Shown here: positions 1-17,524 of the stretch, one piece after another
Layout of the letters: each line of letters starts with the position of its first letter
Position numbering within the stretch: position 1 is the stretch's first letter
Assembly (NCBI RefSeq): GCF_958295425.1
Contig: NC_081154.1
Location: 19,685,951-19,749,950 of the forward strand
Direction of reading: 5' to 3'
DNA length: 64,000 bases
Source: Solea solea
Taxonomy: Eukaryota > Chordata > Actinopteri > Pleuronectiformes > Soleidae
Notes under the pieces: generated by a model
Seen by the model: only the letters and a program-made list of their open reading frames with translations
Database searches by the model: none
Told to the model about the DNA's origin: nothing
Program-made: the position numbers and the translations under genes

Positions 1-113
1 TTTAACTAACCTTTGACTAACACTTGACTAACCTTTGACTAACTTTTAACTAACCTTTGACTAACTTTTAACTAACCTTTGACTAACTGTTTACTAACCC
101 TTGACTAACTTGT
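1..113. repeat. 22-bp minisatellite at left window edge
   Basis: About five units alternating CTTTGACTAAC and TTTTAACTAAC. It occupies what would be intron 6 of the partial prolyl 4-hydroxylase copy and belongs to the same sequence family as the large array in intron 2 of that copy. Homology with the intact copy stops just to the right of it (about position 124). Confidence 0.85.
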
Positions 114-176
114 CTATCATGCATTGTGAGTGCGATGTCGTTGAAAGTCATGTTTGAGCACTTCCTGTCTCCTCAC

Positions 177-3436
<3,260 letters not shown>

Positions 3437-3754
3437 TCTGCCTCCGCACATATAATATAGTAATACATATAAATAGTATGCACCCTCTAGAAATTCAACC
3501 TTTACTTTTATGCATTCAAGCTTTACATTTACAATTGCATTGTCTCGTTTGTCTCGTTCTTTTCAGGTTACTGTCGTTTGTCCATAATAAGCAAGAATTT
3601 TTCCGACGGTTGTTACGCCTCAGAAGACCAGTGTGACTGGTTAGGGTTTGGCTCAGCACGTCTTCTAAAAGTACCTTTGTATCAAAATGACAATTCGATA
3701 AATACATAATTGTTTTAATTACAATTGTCCAATTGTGACAAATGTAACACAATT

Positions 3755-3880
3755 ATGAAACATTACATTGGATTACATGTCATTTAGCAGATTAAGCGAT
3801 TTACAATAAGTGCATGGGTACAAACGAGAGCTATAAGTAAGTAAGTGCTTCAAGTAAGCCAAACTATAAAGTGTTGAAAC
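3755..3880. repeat. Dispersed teleost repeat fragment
   Basis: The stretch ACATGTCATTTAGCAGATTA followed by TTTACAATAAGTGCA resembles a motif common in fish interspersed repeats. The 3440-3755 stretch before it shows no gene that I can support. Confidence 0.35.
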
Positions 3881-3946
3881 AGGATTTAATTTTTGCTTTA
3901 AGTCAATATTTTATCTTTGCACTACTTTCATATATATATTTATATA

Positions 3947-4457
3947 CACTGCCTGGCCAAAAAAAAAGTCACCAGCTAAATAAAAGGGTCACATGGTTGG
4001 AGCGCCTTTAGCTTTGATTACTCACTCATTCACTGTGGCATTGTTTCCATAAGCTACTGCAATGTCACAAGATTTATTTCCGTCCAGTGTTGCATTGATT
4101 TTTCACCAAGATCTTGTATTGATGATGGGAGAGTCGGGCCACTGAGCAAAGCCTTCTCCAGCACATCCCAAAGACTCTCAATGGGGTTCAGGTCTGGACT
4201 CTCATGCTCCCTGAACCACTCTTTCACAATTTGAGCCTGATGAATCCTGGCATTGTCATCTTGGAATATGCCCATGTCATCAGGGAAGAAAAAAGCATTG
4301 ATGGAATAATCTGGTCATTCATTATATTCAGGTAGTCAGCTGACCTCATTCTTTGGGCACATAATGTTGCTGAACCGAGACCTGATCAACTGCAGCAACC
4401 CCTTACCTATTTGCTTAGTTAAATCCAGGTGGCAACTTTTTCTTTGGCCAGGCAGTG
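3947..4457 (-). mobile_element. Tc1/mariner transposon remnant with matching terminal inverted repeats
   Basis: The element is bounded by CACTGCCTGGCCAAA on the left and its exact complement on the right, each next to a TA dinucleotide, the Tc1/mariner target. At 511 bp it is far shorter than a full element (about 1.2-1.6 kb). The minus strand at 4054-4275 encodes only the C-terminal part of a Tc1-type transposase: the second catalytic Asp in QDDNARIH and the final acidic residue in [13 protein letters not shown]. The N-terminal DNA-binding region is missing, so it is non-autonomous. Confidence 0.88.
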
Positions 4458-4499
4458 TATATTTACATACATATACACTTGTTTTTGTTTTCTTAAGTT

Positions 4500-4640
4500 A
4501 TAGTTTACAGTAACTACCTCACAATTCAATGCTGTGTGTTTTCTGGTTGCAAAGCAACAAACTTTCGTTGCCAGTTTCACTTTGTGTTTTCTGTGCAATG
4601 ACAATAAAAGGAAGTCTAAGTCTAAGATTTAGAAATAACC
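4500..4640. repeat. Probable LINE 3' tail fragment
   Basis: TGCAATGACAATAAAAGGAA followed by AGTCTAAGTCTAAG resembles the 3' end of fish non-LTR elements, where a TGACAATAAAG motif precedes a short tandem tail. No reverse transcriptase sequence is attached. The rest of 4640-5160 shows no gene. Confidence 0.4.
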
Positions 4641-5199
4641 TACATGTATCATCGCAGTTCAAACATAAGCACAATACTTCCATTCATCTATCAAAGGTCC
4701 CTGACACCACAGTCATTCCCCCTTAAGAGTAATTAAGAGATAGGATAAGATATTTATTTATCTTTTATTTATCTCGCAGTGGGGAAATTTACAATTACTA
4801 AACACTCCTTTAACTAACTGTTGACATGCTACACTGTAACAGGTAATCACGCGTACATCAATTAAACACAATTAACTCAAACAATCGATTCATCAGATCA
4901 TTAACTTAAGGACAGTGACTGAATATTCAATAGTCCTCATTTTATTATTTACTAAATATGTTTTATAGGGTCGTGTGTCACATGACACCAACAAAAATAT
5001 TGACTTTGTTTTCTTGCTTAAACATTCAACAACTAGTTAAATGAGTTGGAAAATTCAAGAAGTAAACTCAACATAATCTTACTCAAGTGTGTTTAGGTCA
5101 TGTTACGGCCATTAGGTTAAAGAACTGACTTTAACTAAGTTGTTGTTTATGAAATAATGTCTGGATTAATAACTAAAAATATACAGTCGAGCAGATTCT

Positions 5200-5420
5200 T
5201 ATGGACCGGATGTCCGTGAATGCATCATGAAGACAGGTGTGTGTGTTTTTTACCTGCAGGTCAGAGAAGAAGAGAAGAGAGGAGTCCCCGCAGATCCACG
5301 CGTTTCTTCTTCTTCTTCTTCTGTTTGAATCAGCTGTGACTTTAATGTCAAACATTTTATGAAGAGGAAAATTAACGTCTTTCTTCCGGCTCAGAGGTTG
5401 AAACAGGTGCAGCCACACGG
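5200..5420 (-). promoter_or_regulatory. Putative 5' untranslated exon and promoter side of P4HA copy 1
   Basis: Short blocks match the region upstream of the intact copy: 5210-5235 matches 10070-10095 (CATGAAGACAGGT) and 5380-5410 matches about 10270-10300. The duplication therefore included upstream sequence. A possible splice donor follows CTGACCTGCAG at 5254 on the minus strand. No TATA box or transcript evidence is visible. Confidence 0.35.
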
Positions 5421-5589
5421 GAAACCACGCCCCCTCTGTGAAAAAAAAACATTAAAATAACAAAAAAAAAAATCACACAGAAAGTATCCCAGAATGCATT
5501 TCGCAGCAACCAACAGCAAATACAGTGACAACAACAATACATCTGGAAATATGACGGTTTTTGTGTCGCGGAAAATAGTTTTAAGACGA

Positions 5590-5830
5590 TTTCATCCGAG
5601 AAAAGTAGACGTTTAGACTGCAAACCTGCGGTCGACTTGTCAAGAAAGCGCTTAATTGTGGATTTGCTCCGGTGTTATCGGAGATATTAGCGCAGCTAAC
5701 GGCTAACGGAGCTCGCCGGAGTTCACCCAGGAGAGCGGGCGCTCGGCGCTCCGAGTGCCCGCGGAGAGCAGCGCTTTTCCGGCCTGCGCTTCTGAAATGT
5801 CCCGCTGATTCTGACGGATGCGACAGAGCT
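5590..5830. promoter_or_regulatory. CpG-rich block between the two P4HA copies
   Basis: GC- and CpG-rich sequence (GCGGGCGCTCGGCGCTCCG and similar) stands out from AT-rich surroundings. It lies upstream of copy 1 and downstream of the 3' end of copy 2, so it may be the promoter of copy 1. A 66-codon plus-strand ORF inside it (5672-5872) resembles nothing known and is not called as a gene. Confidence 0.4.
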
Positions 5831-6063
5831 GAAAGTTTCAGGATAAATCAGGATAAACAAAAACCTCGTTGAAGGTCAATTTGGTTTGTAACTGAAATGT
5901 CATAATTTAATCTGTTTTCCACGAAAATAAAGTTTGTAGTCACTAAAAGTGTTAAATAATTCAAACAAAGAACTTAAAACCAAATCAGCAGTTGACTAAA
6001 AAGACAGACAGAAATAAATAAATAAAAAACACAAATCAGAAGGTTATTGGATAAATAGTGACA

Positions 6064-6069
6064 TTTATT
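6064..6069 (-). terminator. Candidate poly(A) signal of intact P4HA gene
   Basis: AATAAA on the minus strand, about 455 bp past the TAG stop at 6524-6526. It is the first good candidate before the CpG-rich block. The region between holds a 3' UTR and a short CA run. Confidence 0.35.
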
Positions 6070-6523
6070 ATTATAATAAAATTATATTTTTTTAATCCAC
6101 ATTCAATCAAAAAATATAAACATATGACAGCATTTTTTCAATCAAAAAAACACATGATCACACACACACAGATGGAGCAATAATGTGTGTTTTTAACAAA
6201 ATAAATAAATAAAAATGTTCTCCAGTTCTGGATCAATAAAGTTTTTCTTTATCAATAAAATGTATATTTGCTGATCAGTAACTCTTTGGAGTGATTTTGG
6301 AAAGTTTTCTGCTTTTCAAAATAAAAGTGTGTGGCTAAATCTGAACTGATCACAGAATCTGATCAATAATCGACGATCGGCTCATTAATCGTGGAACAAA
6401 AAGTCAAATCGGTTGTAAATGTTACACTTAAAGGTCACATGTCCACACACACACACACACACACACAGGAAAATAAACATGTGACATCACACGTGCGGCC
6501 TGAGGGGGGCAGTGTTAGCGTTG

Positions 6524-9566
<3,043 letters not shown>

Positions 9567-9594
9567 TCTGCCTCAGACGCACAAACACACACAC

Positions 9595-9775
9595 TTAAAT
9601 GTGAAAATGTTTTATTTTCTGACATTTTTCAGCCTCTCAAATATGAATATTTTCTAGTTTCTGTCATTTTTCAGCTTCTTAAATGTGAATATTTTCTACG
9701 TTTTGTCATTTTTCAGCTTCTGAAATGTGAATATTTTTATTTTCTGTCATTTTTCAGCTTGATATATGTGGATAT
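9595..9775. repeat. 35-bp minisatellite upstream of P4HA exon 1
   Basis: Four to five units containing TTTTTCAGCTTCTTAAATG. The same unit recurs at 44709-44815 in the sialyltransferase intron. It lies directly 5' of the ATG exon, probably in a 5' UTR intron. Confidence 0.8.
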
Positions 9776-9779
9776 TTCT

Positions 9780-10745
9780 ATAAATCAAAGAAATCACCAC
9801 AAGGTGGCAGCAGCATCAACTATTTAGTGAGTGGACTGTTTTTAGATTTGCACAAAGTTTCCTGAATAATCCCCAGATTTAAAACACTGCTTTAAATGTC
9901 CACAGAATCAACTTCATTTACTATAAAGATATTAATTTAGACTAAAGTTAGACAGAAATATTACTTAGTTTCCCACGTGATTTTAAATGAGCAAAGCAGT
10001 TAGATTAAAATATATATATGAATAAATAAACAGTGTTTGTTTTCTGTTTAACGTGAGTGAACACAGGTCCGTGAACGCGTCATGAAGACAGGTTAATGTT
10101 ACGGGTCAGTAGCTGCAGAACATTCCAGAACAACACGAACACGAGAACCTCCTCCTCTTCCTCCTCTTCCTCCTCTTCTCGTCCTCTTTCTTCTTCACAA
10201 ATAATCTGTGTCGTGTTTTCCACCAAACTATGACCGGAAGCGTCACAGACTACAGGTGAAAAGTGACGACTTTATTCCGGTTGAGCGGTGAAAACAGGTG
10301 CATTTTATTTACCGCTATTTTCTTCCTCTTCTTCTTCCTCTTCTTCTTCAGAACTCCCCGCACACACACACAGGTTTCTATCCTTCTTCCCCTGTTAAAT
10401 CCGTCAGGCTGTTACGCAGAGAGGTTAAACACCGCCCTCTACAGTTCAAGTCCTGAAGCACAGTTCTCCTGTGACTGCTGATTTAAGTTCCAATCAACAA
10501 AACATCCCATAAATCTGCTTTATTTACACATATAAACATGTTTAAGGCTTTAACACACCAAATAATAATAATTCAATATGTGAAGAATGAGCTGAAATTA
10601 CTTTAAATCATGATTATAACTTATATGATCTTCATCATCACCACCACCATCATCGTCATCATCTTCCTCATCATATTTAGTGATGATGTCATTACCTCTT
10701 GTGTTTGAATGAAAACAGAAAAAGTGATGAAAGAATCAAAGCTGA
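9780..10745. other. Intergenic stretch between P4HA and aatk
   Basis: AT-rich sequence with CTTCTTCCTC and CCTCCTCTT runs (10140-10350) and short blocks shared with the region upstream of P4HA copy 1 (10065-10100, 10260-10300). This is probably the promoter and untranslated first exon of the intact P4HA gene. I see no other gene. Confidence 0.4.
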
Positions 10746-10747
10746 TC

Positions 10748-10753
10748 TTTATT
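10748..10753 (-). terminator. Candidate poly(A) signal of aatk
   Basis: AATAAA on the minus strand, about 1.2 kb past the aatk stop at 11962-11964. The intervening 10755-11960 would be 3' UTR; it holds a CA repeat (10900-10960) and an AT-rich AATAAT/TTTAAA tandem (11075-11190). Confidence 0.4.
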
Positions 10754-11961
10754 CATGTTTGACACCAGGAACACAAATGAAACCTTTTATCTTTGTTACT
10801 TCAAACAAGACAAAAATAAACACAAGAAAATGTCTCTGATTTTCATCATCAAACATCCACATCTGCAAGATTCTAACTACACAACTGTCCTGAGTGTCCT
10901 CACACACACACACACACACACACTTACACTCACACTCACAAACACTCACACGCACACACAGCTCGTTTTATAGAAATGCTTTTATTTTGAAGAACAAACT
11001 AAATTATAATTGTATGGATGAATATTTATTTATTTTTTTAACATGTTTGTGTTTTCACTGTAATCATCATCATTACAGAAATAATAATTTGAATAATTTA
11101 AATAATAACATAAATAATATAAATAATAACATGAATAATTTAAATAATAACATAAATAATAATGTGAATAATTTAAATAATAATGTGAATCATAGAAAGA
11201 ACTAAAACTTCTGCTGTTGATCGTGTTCACAGAGAATTTGACCAATCACAGAGCAGTTCAGAGAAAGATAAAAATAAAACAGCATGAATTCTGAGATTAA
11301 AGAAAAAGTCAGAATTCTAAAATTAAAGTCAAAATTCTGAGATTAAAGTCAAAATTATTAAATAAAAATTCTGAGATTAAAAAAAAGAAAAAGTCATAAT
11401 TCTAATAGAGAGTGCCACCTGCTGTTCCACTGAGCAGCTGCACGTACACATTTCTTTAGCAGAAAGGTCAAAGGTCACAATTACAGCTTTGGTAACAACT
11501 GACTACAAAAAAGTCATGTCGTTGTGGGCGGAGCCTACCTCAGGTGATTAAGTCGTTGTGGGCGGAGCCTACCTCAGGCGGGCTGTCATGAGAGCTGGTG
11601 CGCCTCCTGGTGGTTTTGTTTGGATGTGAATTTTCAGGATTCCTGAGCTTGTGTGTGTGTGTGTGTGTGTGTGACCTTATTTCTTATTTAAATCATGCAT
11701 GGCTATATTTGTAAAAGATGATGAACCACGTTAATCTTAATCTATCACTTGCTGCTGTATTTATGTTAAACATAAACATTCACGTCTGTCGCGTTCCTTC
11801 TGAAAAATCATGTGATTGAGTGTTTTTAAAAAACTCTTAAAAAGCGTCGTCATTTTCTCACTCGCTCTCGTCCTCTGGATTATTTCTGACAAACATGACG
11901 AACAGTGTCCTCACTGTCTTTGTGTCTCATGCTGTTTTCTGAAAAAGTGGTAAATGTCCCT

Positions 11962-14900
11962 TTACTCTTCGCCGCTTCCTGTGAAACAAACAAAAGATTC
12001 ACCGTCAAACACTCAGTGTCTAATCCTAATCCTAATCTTTGCTACAGTCGCTCACCTCCTGCTGAGTCAGAGTCTGAGATGTGAGTGATGGTGAATCTCG
12101 ACAACTGAGCTCTGGCTGCCGGAGCTTTGGGGGTGGAGCTATGGGTGGCAAGAATGGGCGGGGACTGTGATGTCACCGAGGACGTCGGTAGAGGAAAGAG
12201 GGGGAAGTCGTCGTCGTCCCACTCATAAGCTGCACCTGCACAGAGATTCAAGATTCAATAACTTTATTAGCACATTTACACAGACAAGAGTCAGCAAGGG
12301 GAAGAGAGGAAACTATATACACACACGACTTACTGTATGTATATATACACACGTGTATATATAGTGACATTATACACACAATATATTATATACAGAGTAT
12401 TAGGGCCACATATAGGAAAAGAAGAAAACAATGTAAATTCTGAGATTACATTTTTAAATTAAAAAAACTCTGAATTCTTAGATTAATGTCAGAATTCAGA
12501 GAAAAAAGACAGCATTCTGAGATGAAAGAAAATCTGAATTCTGAGATTAAAGAAAAAGTCATGGTGTAGAAAGATATCTGAATAAATCAGTAAACTTTCT
12601 CGTTCTCACTCTCTTCAGAAATGTTTCCATCAGAGTCGTCGGAGGCGTTCTGACCTCTGACCTTCTGACCTTCTGCTGCTACAGGAAGGCTGAGCTCTGA
12701 CAGCTCCTTCGTCGGACTCTCCTAGTGGTGGAAAATGATAACACAGCATCTTAACGTCACAACAACACAAACAAAACCAGCTCAGATATTCACTAATCTG
12801 AAACAAAGAAACTCATCTCTAATCTACATTTAAGGAGATTATGTTGATTATGAAGCTAAAATATAAACATGTTTTCTACTCACTTGATCAAAGAGGTAAA
12901 CTGTGACATCATCAAAGAAGGACACCGTCTTCCTCCTGCGTTCTGGCTCCTCCTCCATCTTCTCCGCTGTGATCGTCTTGAGGAGACTTCGCAGTTTGTA
13001 GGCGTCGCTGTTGTCGCTCACCACGATGGGAACCAGCTGACACTCGTCCTCGCTCTCCTCGCCACCGCATGGTTGCAGCTCGTCATCGGACTCTTCGCTG
13101 TCGTCGGTGTCACCGTCCTCCTCGTCTGCCTCCTCCCCATCGGCTGGAGTTCCTTGGCTTCCTGTTGCTTTGAGCAGAGGAGGCATGGACGGAGGCGGAG
13201 GAGAAGAAGAAGAAAAACGCCTGGCGTTTGCCGTGTGCTGCAGCGCCACCTCATCTTTTGGTAAAAAGTGCGTGAATTCACCTGGTGTTCTGTTTTGGAT
13301 TGTCTTGATCACTGGCTCTTCTGTTGTTTCTGAGGTTTCACTGGAGTTTGTCTTGACCTCCTCTTCTTCTTCCTCGTCTTCCTCTTCGTCCTTGTGAGAA
13401 CAATCTCCATGCAAAGCTCCAAGAGCTTCCTCCATGGCTCCCACCACCTCAGCTGCCCAGTCCCCCAGAGACGAGCTCTCCTCCTGGGACGGCCATTCGT
13501 CCAGTGTCCCCTCTGTGAGTGAGGCTGCACCAGAAGAATCCAGAGGCAGAAGCAGCTCTTCTTCATGGTCGTACTCTTCTGTCACATATTCCTCCATCTC
13601 TGTCTCTGCTGCAGTGTCTTTAGATTCCTCATCTTCATCCCTCCTTTTCTCATCCCTCTCTTCTTCACCTCTTCTTCTCTCTGATTGTTCTTCCTGTTCA
13701 TCCCTCGCCTGCCTCTCATTCTCGTAGTCTGAGAAGTAAGCAGAGTCTCGGTGTGGAGTCTCATCACTGAGCGGTAAAAACATGTGCTCACCACTGTGGG
13801 GGGTTTCTGAGTTCAAGTCTTGATCCAGTGATGGTTCATCTTCTGCGAGCATGACTTTGGCCTCCACTTCCTCCTCCAGGACCTCTTCCTCCTCCTCCAG
13901 GACCTCTTCCTCCAGGACCTCTACCTCTTCATCCTCCTCCAGGACCTCTTCTTCCTCCTCCAGGATCTCTTCCTCCTCTTCCAGGACCTCTTCTTCCTCC
14001 TCCAGGATCTCTTCCTCTTCCTCCAGGACCTCTACCTCTTCATCCTCCTCCAGGACCTCTTCTTCCTCCTCCAGGATCTCTTCCTCCTCTTCCAGGACCT
14101 CTTCTTCCTCCTCCAGGAACTCTTCTTCCTCCGGGCTTGTATCAAGGGTGAGCTTTTCCACACCTTGTTCGCGGGATTCATGAGACTCTTTAGGCACAAA
14201 CTCAGGACTTTCATTGTTTTCAGTGTCATAGCCACTATCCATAGCTTTAGGTGAGCTGGAAGGATGACAGGAGGCGGGGCTAAAATCTTCACAAGGTCCA
14301 GTTGCAGGTGGTAGATCCACTGAGTCCATGGAGTCAGGAGTTCCCACCTGCTTCTGTAATGTCTTCAGGGCAGGAGACATGTTCAGCTCACTGCAGTCAT
14401 CAACAAAGATTCCTGAGGTAACATCAGTGACATCATCTGTGATGTCATCGTCACTGCAGTCAAGGATATCAGCAACACAAACACTGGAGCTCCCTCGGCC
14501 GACACCACTGTCTCCAGCGTGACTCTCCTCTGACTCCGCATCGGCGAGAACCACCATTACGTGCATGTTGTCAGCAGGAGGCGCTATGAGCTGAGTCAGT
14601 GTCACCTCTTGTATTTTATGCTCTGGTGTTTTTTGCATGATAAGATTTTTCTCCCTCTTCTTTTTGAGAGAGGTTTCCTCTCGTGCGAGGTCGATATAAA
14701 GCTCTCCACTCACCTCGTTCTTTGTCGTGGAGGTTCTGGCCACATTAGGACCTCCCGGAGCCGGCGAGAGGTTGATCATCTCCTCACTGCAGTGGGTGTC
14801 GACGATCTTCTCTGCGATGTAGTTGCTGTGAATATAGTTGTGACTGTAGCTGTTGTCTCTGACTAACAAGCCGGACAGTGGCTCAACAAAGCACGAGTGG

Positions 14901-16563
14901 CAGAGCTCTCCGGACACTGGTGCTGGAGCCTCCCCCTCGTGGCACAGGTAGATGTAGGTGTTGCACTTGTCTAAAGGCACCGCTGCGTGGTGTTTGCTCA
15001 GGCTTAGGCAGGCACTGTTGTCTTTGGCCTGGTGGGTCTCAGGATAGTTGATAGGTTTGGGTAGAGAGTGGAAAGCCAGGCTATGATCTTCTGGCCACGA
15101 GTCTTCGATGTCTGTACTCGGCATTGTGTAGTAGAAATCCACGTAAGTGTCCGGTCTGCAGCTGTGACTCGCCCGTCTGTTGCAACCTGCGCTGCTGTGG
15201 CGGTGTTTTGAAGGCCAGGTGTTGCAGGTATATCTCTCCACAAAAATGTCCTCTTCTTCTTCTTCTTCTTCTTCTGAAACGCTGTCCCTGTGCCCGATGA
15301 AGAGCACCCCCTCTGTGTCCATGTTGATGCTGACAGAGTGGTTGTTGTGTCTTGTATGACTGGGCATGGTCTTCCTCAGCGAGCCCATCATGTCATAGTA
15401 ACCTCCACTGACATTCTTTCCGATGATGGAGGTGTGACTTGTGTCCAGGTATGGATCTCTGTAGGCCTGTTCAGGTGGATTGCCTGCAGAGGGCGTTATA
15501 CCCAACGGGTTTTCCAGCTCACCCAAGGCTTGACGCAAACTTCTTGAGCCCAGCTTTCCTGAGGATGATCACCTGACTGCTCTCCTCCAGTCAGATAGTG
15601 ATCTATTCCTAAAGACGGTGAGGGATCGTAGTAGTAACCACCATCTCTGTCCTTATAGGACACGTAATGGCTGGACTCCCAGGCTCGTAGAGGGCTGTTA
15701 TGCAACACTTGTCCTAAAAGCGGCTCCATTGTCAGGGAGATCGCAGGACTGGAGTCATTGGAGTCGTACACATCTGATTTGTGGATGTCATCTGACCAAT
15801 AAGGACCGACACCCATGTTCTGAGCCTGTGACGGGCAGGCCATGCACTCACCAGAGTCTGCACTCTCACTGAGGAAGCTCCCGCTGCTGCCCTGGTACTC
15901 TGGGCTGTAGGTGCACATGGTATAGTCCGGATCAATGGTACAACCCATTGGCTCCTCAATGCGGATGAAGTATTCACTGCTCACTGAGGGGCTGTGGGCA
16001 CTGAGGACAGGAAGTACACCAGGAGCATGTAGATGTTCTGTGTGGTAGTAAGAAGGAGAAACTCCATGACTGAGACTCTGCAGAGAGCAGCCTCCTAGCA
16101 ACATCGCCCCCCAGAGGGTAAAATCCTTCCTGACAATGACCGAGGCCACTCGAGGAGTCTTGCTCTGCTCTGGCCTGCTCCCACTTATACTCAAAGTTCA
16201 AGCCATTGCTGGTTTCAGTGACCGTTAGCACATCATCCCCCAGACTCTGAATGGAAGCCATCACCTGCTGAGAACTGCTCCAGGAGAGGGAACGAGGAGG
16301 NNNNNNNNNNNNNNNNNNNNNNNNNNNNNNNNNNNNNNNNNNNNNNNNNNNNNNNNNNNNNNNNNNNNNNNNNNNNNNNNNNNNNNNNNNNNNNNNNNNN
16401 NNNNNNNNNNNNNNNNNNNNNNNNNNNNNNNNNNNNNNNNNNNNNNNNNNNNNNNNNNNNNNNNNNNNNNNNNNNNNNNNNNNNNNNNNNNNNNNNNNNN
16501 TGTGCCGATGTCTCTCAGGTAAAGCAGATTGTGACGACAGATTTCTGCTGACTTCAGGAGTTG

Positions 16564-16627
<64 letters not shown>

Positions 16628-16646
16628 TAGAGAGAGAGACAGAGAC

Positions 16647-16684
<38 letters not shown>

Positions 16685-16930
16685 GTAAGAGTGGATTTCT
16701 CAGTGTCTCAGTACAGTCGTCAGAAACTTCATGTTCTGATCTCACCCTCTGCATCTGTCCTTCCATCTTTCTTTCTTTCTTACGAGGACAGACGGACCAT
16801 TGTCCTCTCCCGTCCACCACACAGTCCCCTCACTGTGCTCTGGACGTTCAGTCCTTTACGCCCACTCACACCCTCTCTCCATCCCATAGTTAAAACCTAG
16901 CATTGTGTGCAGCATGAGGACCAGTTGTCT

Positions 16931-16961
<31 letters not shown>

Positions 16962-17416
16962 TGGGATTATTGTCCAACATGTCCTCCACACAAGAGTGAA
17001 GTGATGATTGTTCTCCACACAGCCACACATTCATAACTGTGATGGGACATTTAGGGACAGTGGTGTCTCTCACACTGTCTCACACTCTGATTTCACTGTT
17101 TTCACTCTGTTTTCACTCTGTTTTCAAATCTGTTTTCACTCTGTTTTTAAATCTGTTTTCACTCTGATTTCAACTCTGTTTTCACTCTGTTTTCACTCTG
17201 TTTTCACTCTGTTTTCAACTCTGTTTTCACTCTGTTTTCAAATCTGTTTTCACTGTTTTCAACTCTGTTTTCATCATTTTCACTCAGTTTTCCCCTCAAT
17301 TTTCACTCTGTCTTCAACTGTTTTGACTCTGTTTTCGACTCTGTTTTCAAATCTTTCAAATTATTATATTCATATTTAAATCTAGATCTGTTTCACAAAC
17401 GTGAGCAAAAACTGGG

Positions 17417-17463
<47 letters not shown>

Positions 17464-17491
17464 CGTGTGTGGGTGTGTGTGTGTGTGGTGT

Positions 17492-17524
<33 letters not shown>

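Noticed and set aside
5672..5872. 66-codon ORF in the CpG-rich block
   Set aside because: Short, no similarity recognised, and better explained by GC-rich promoter sequence.
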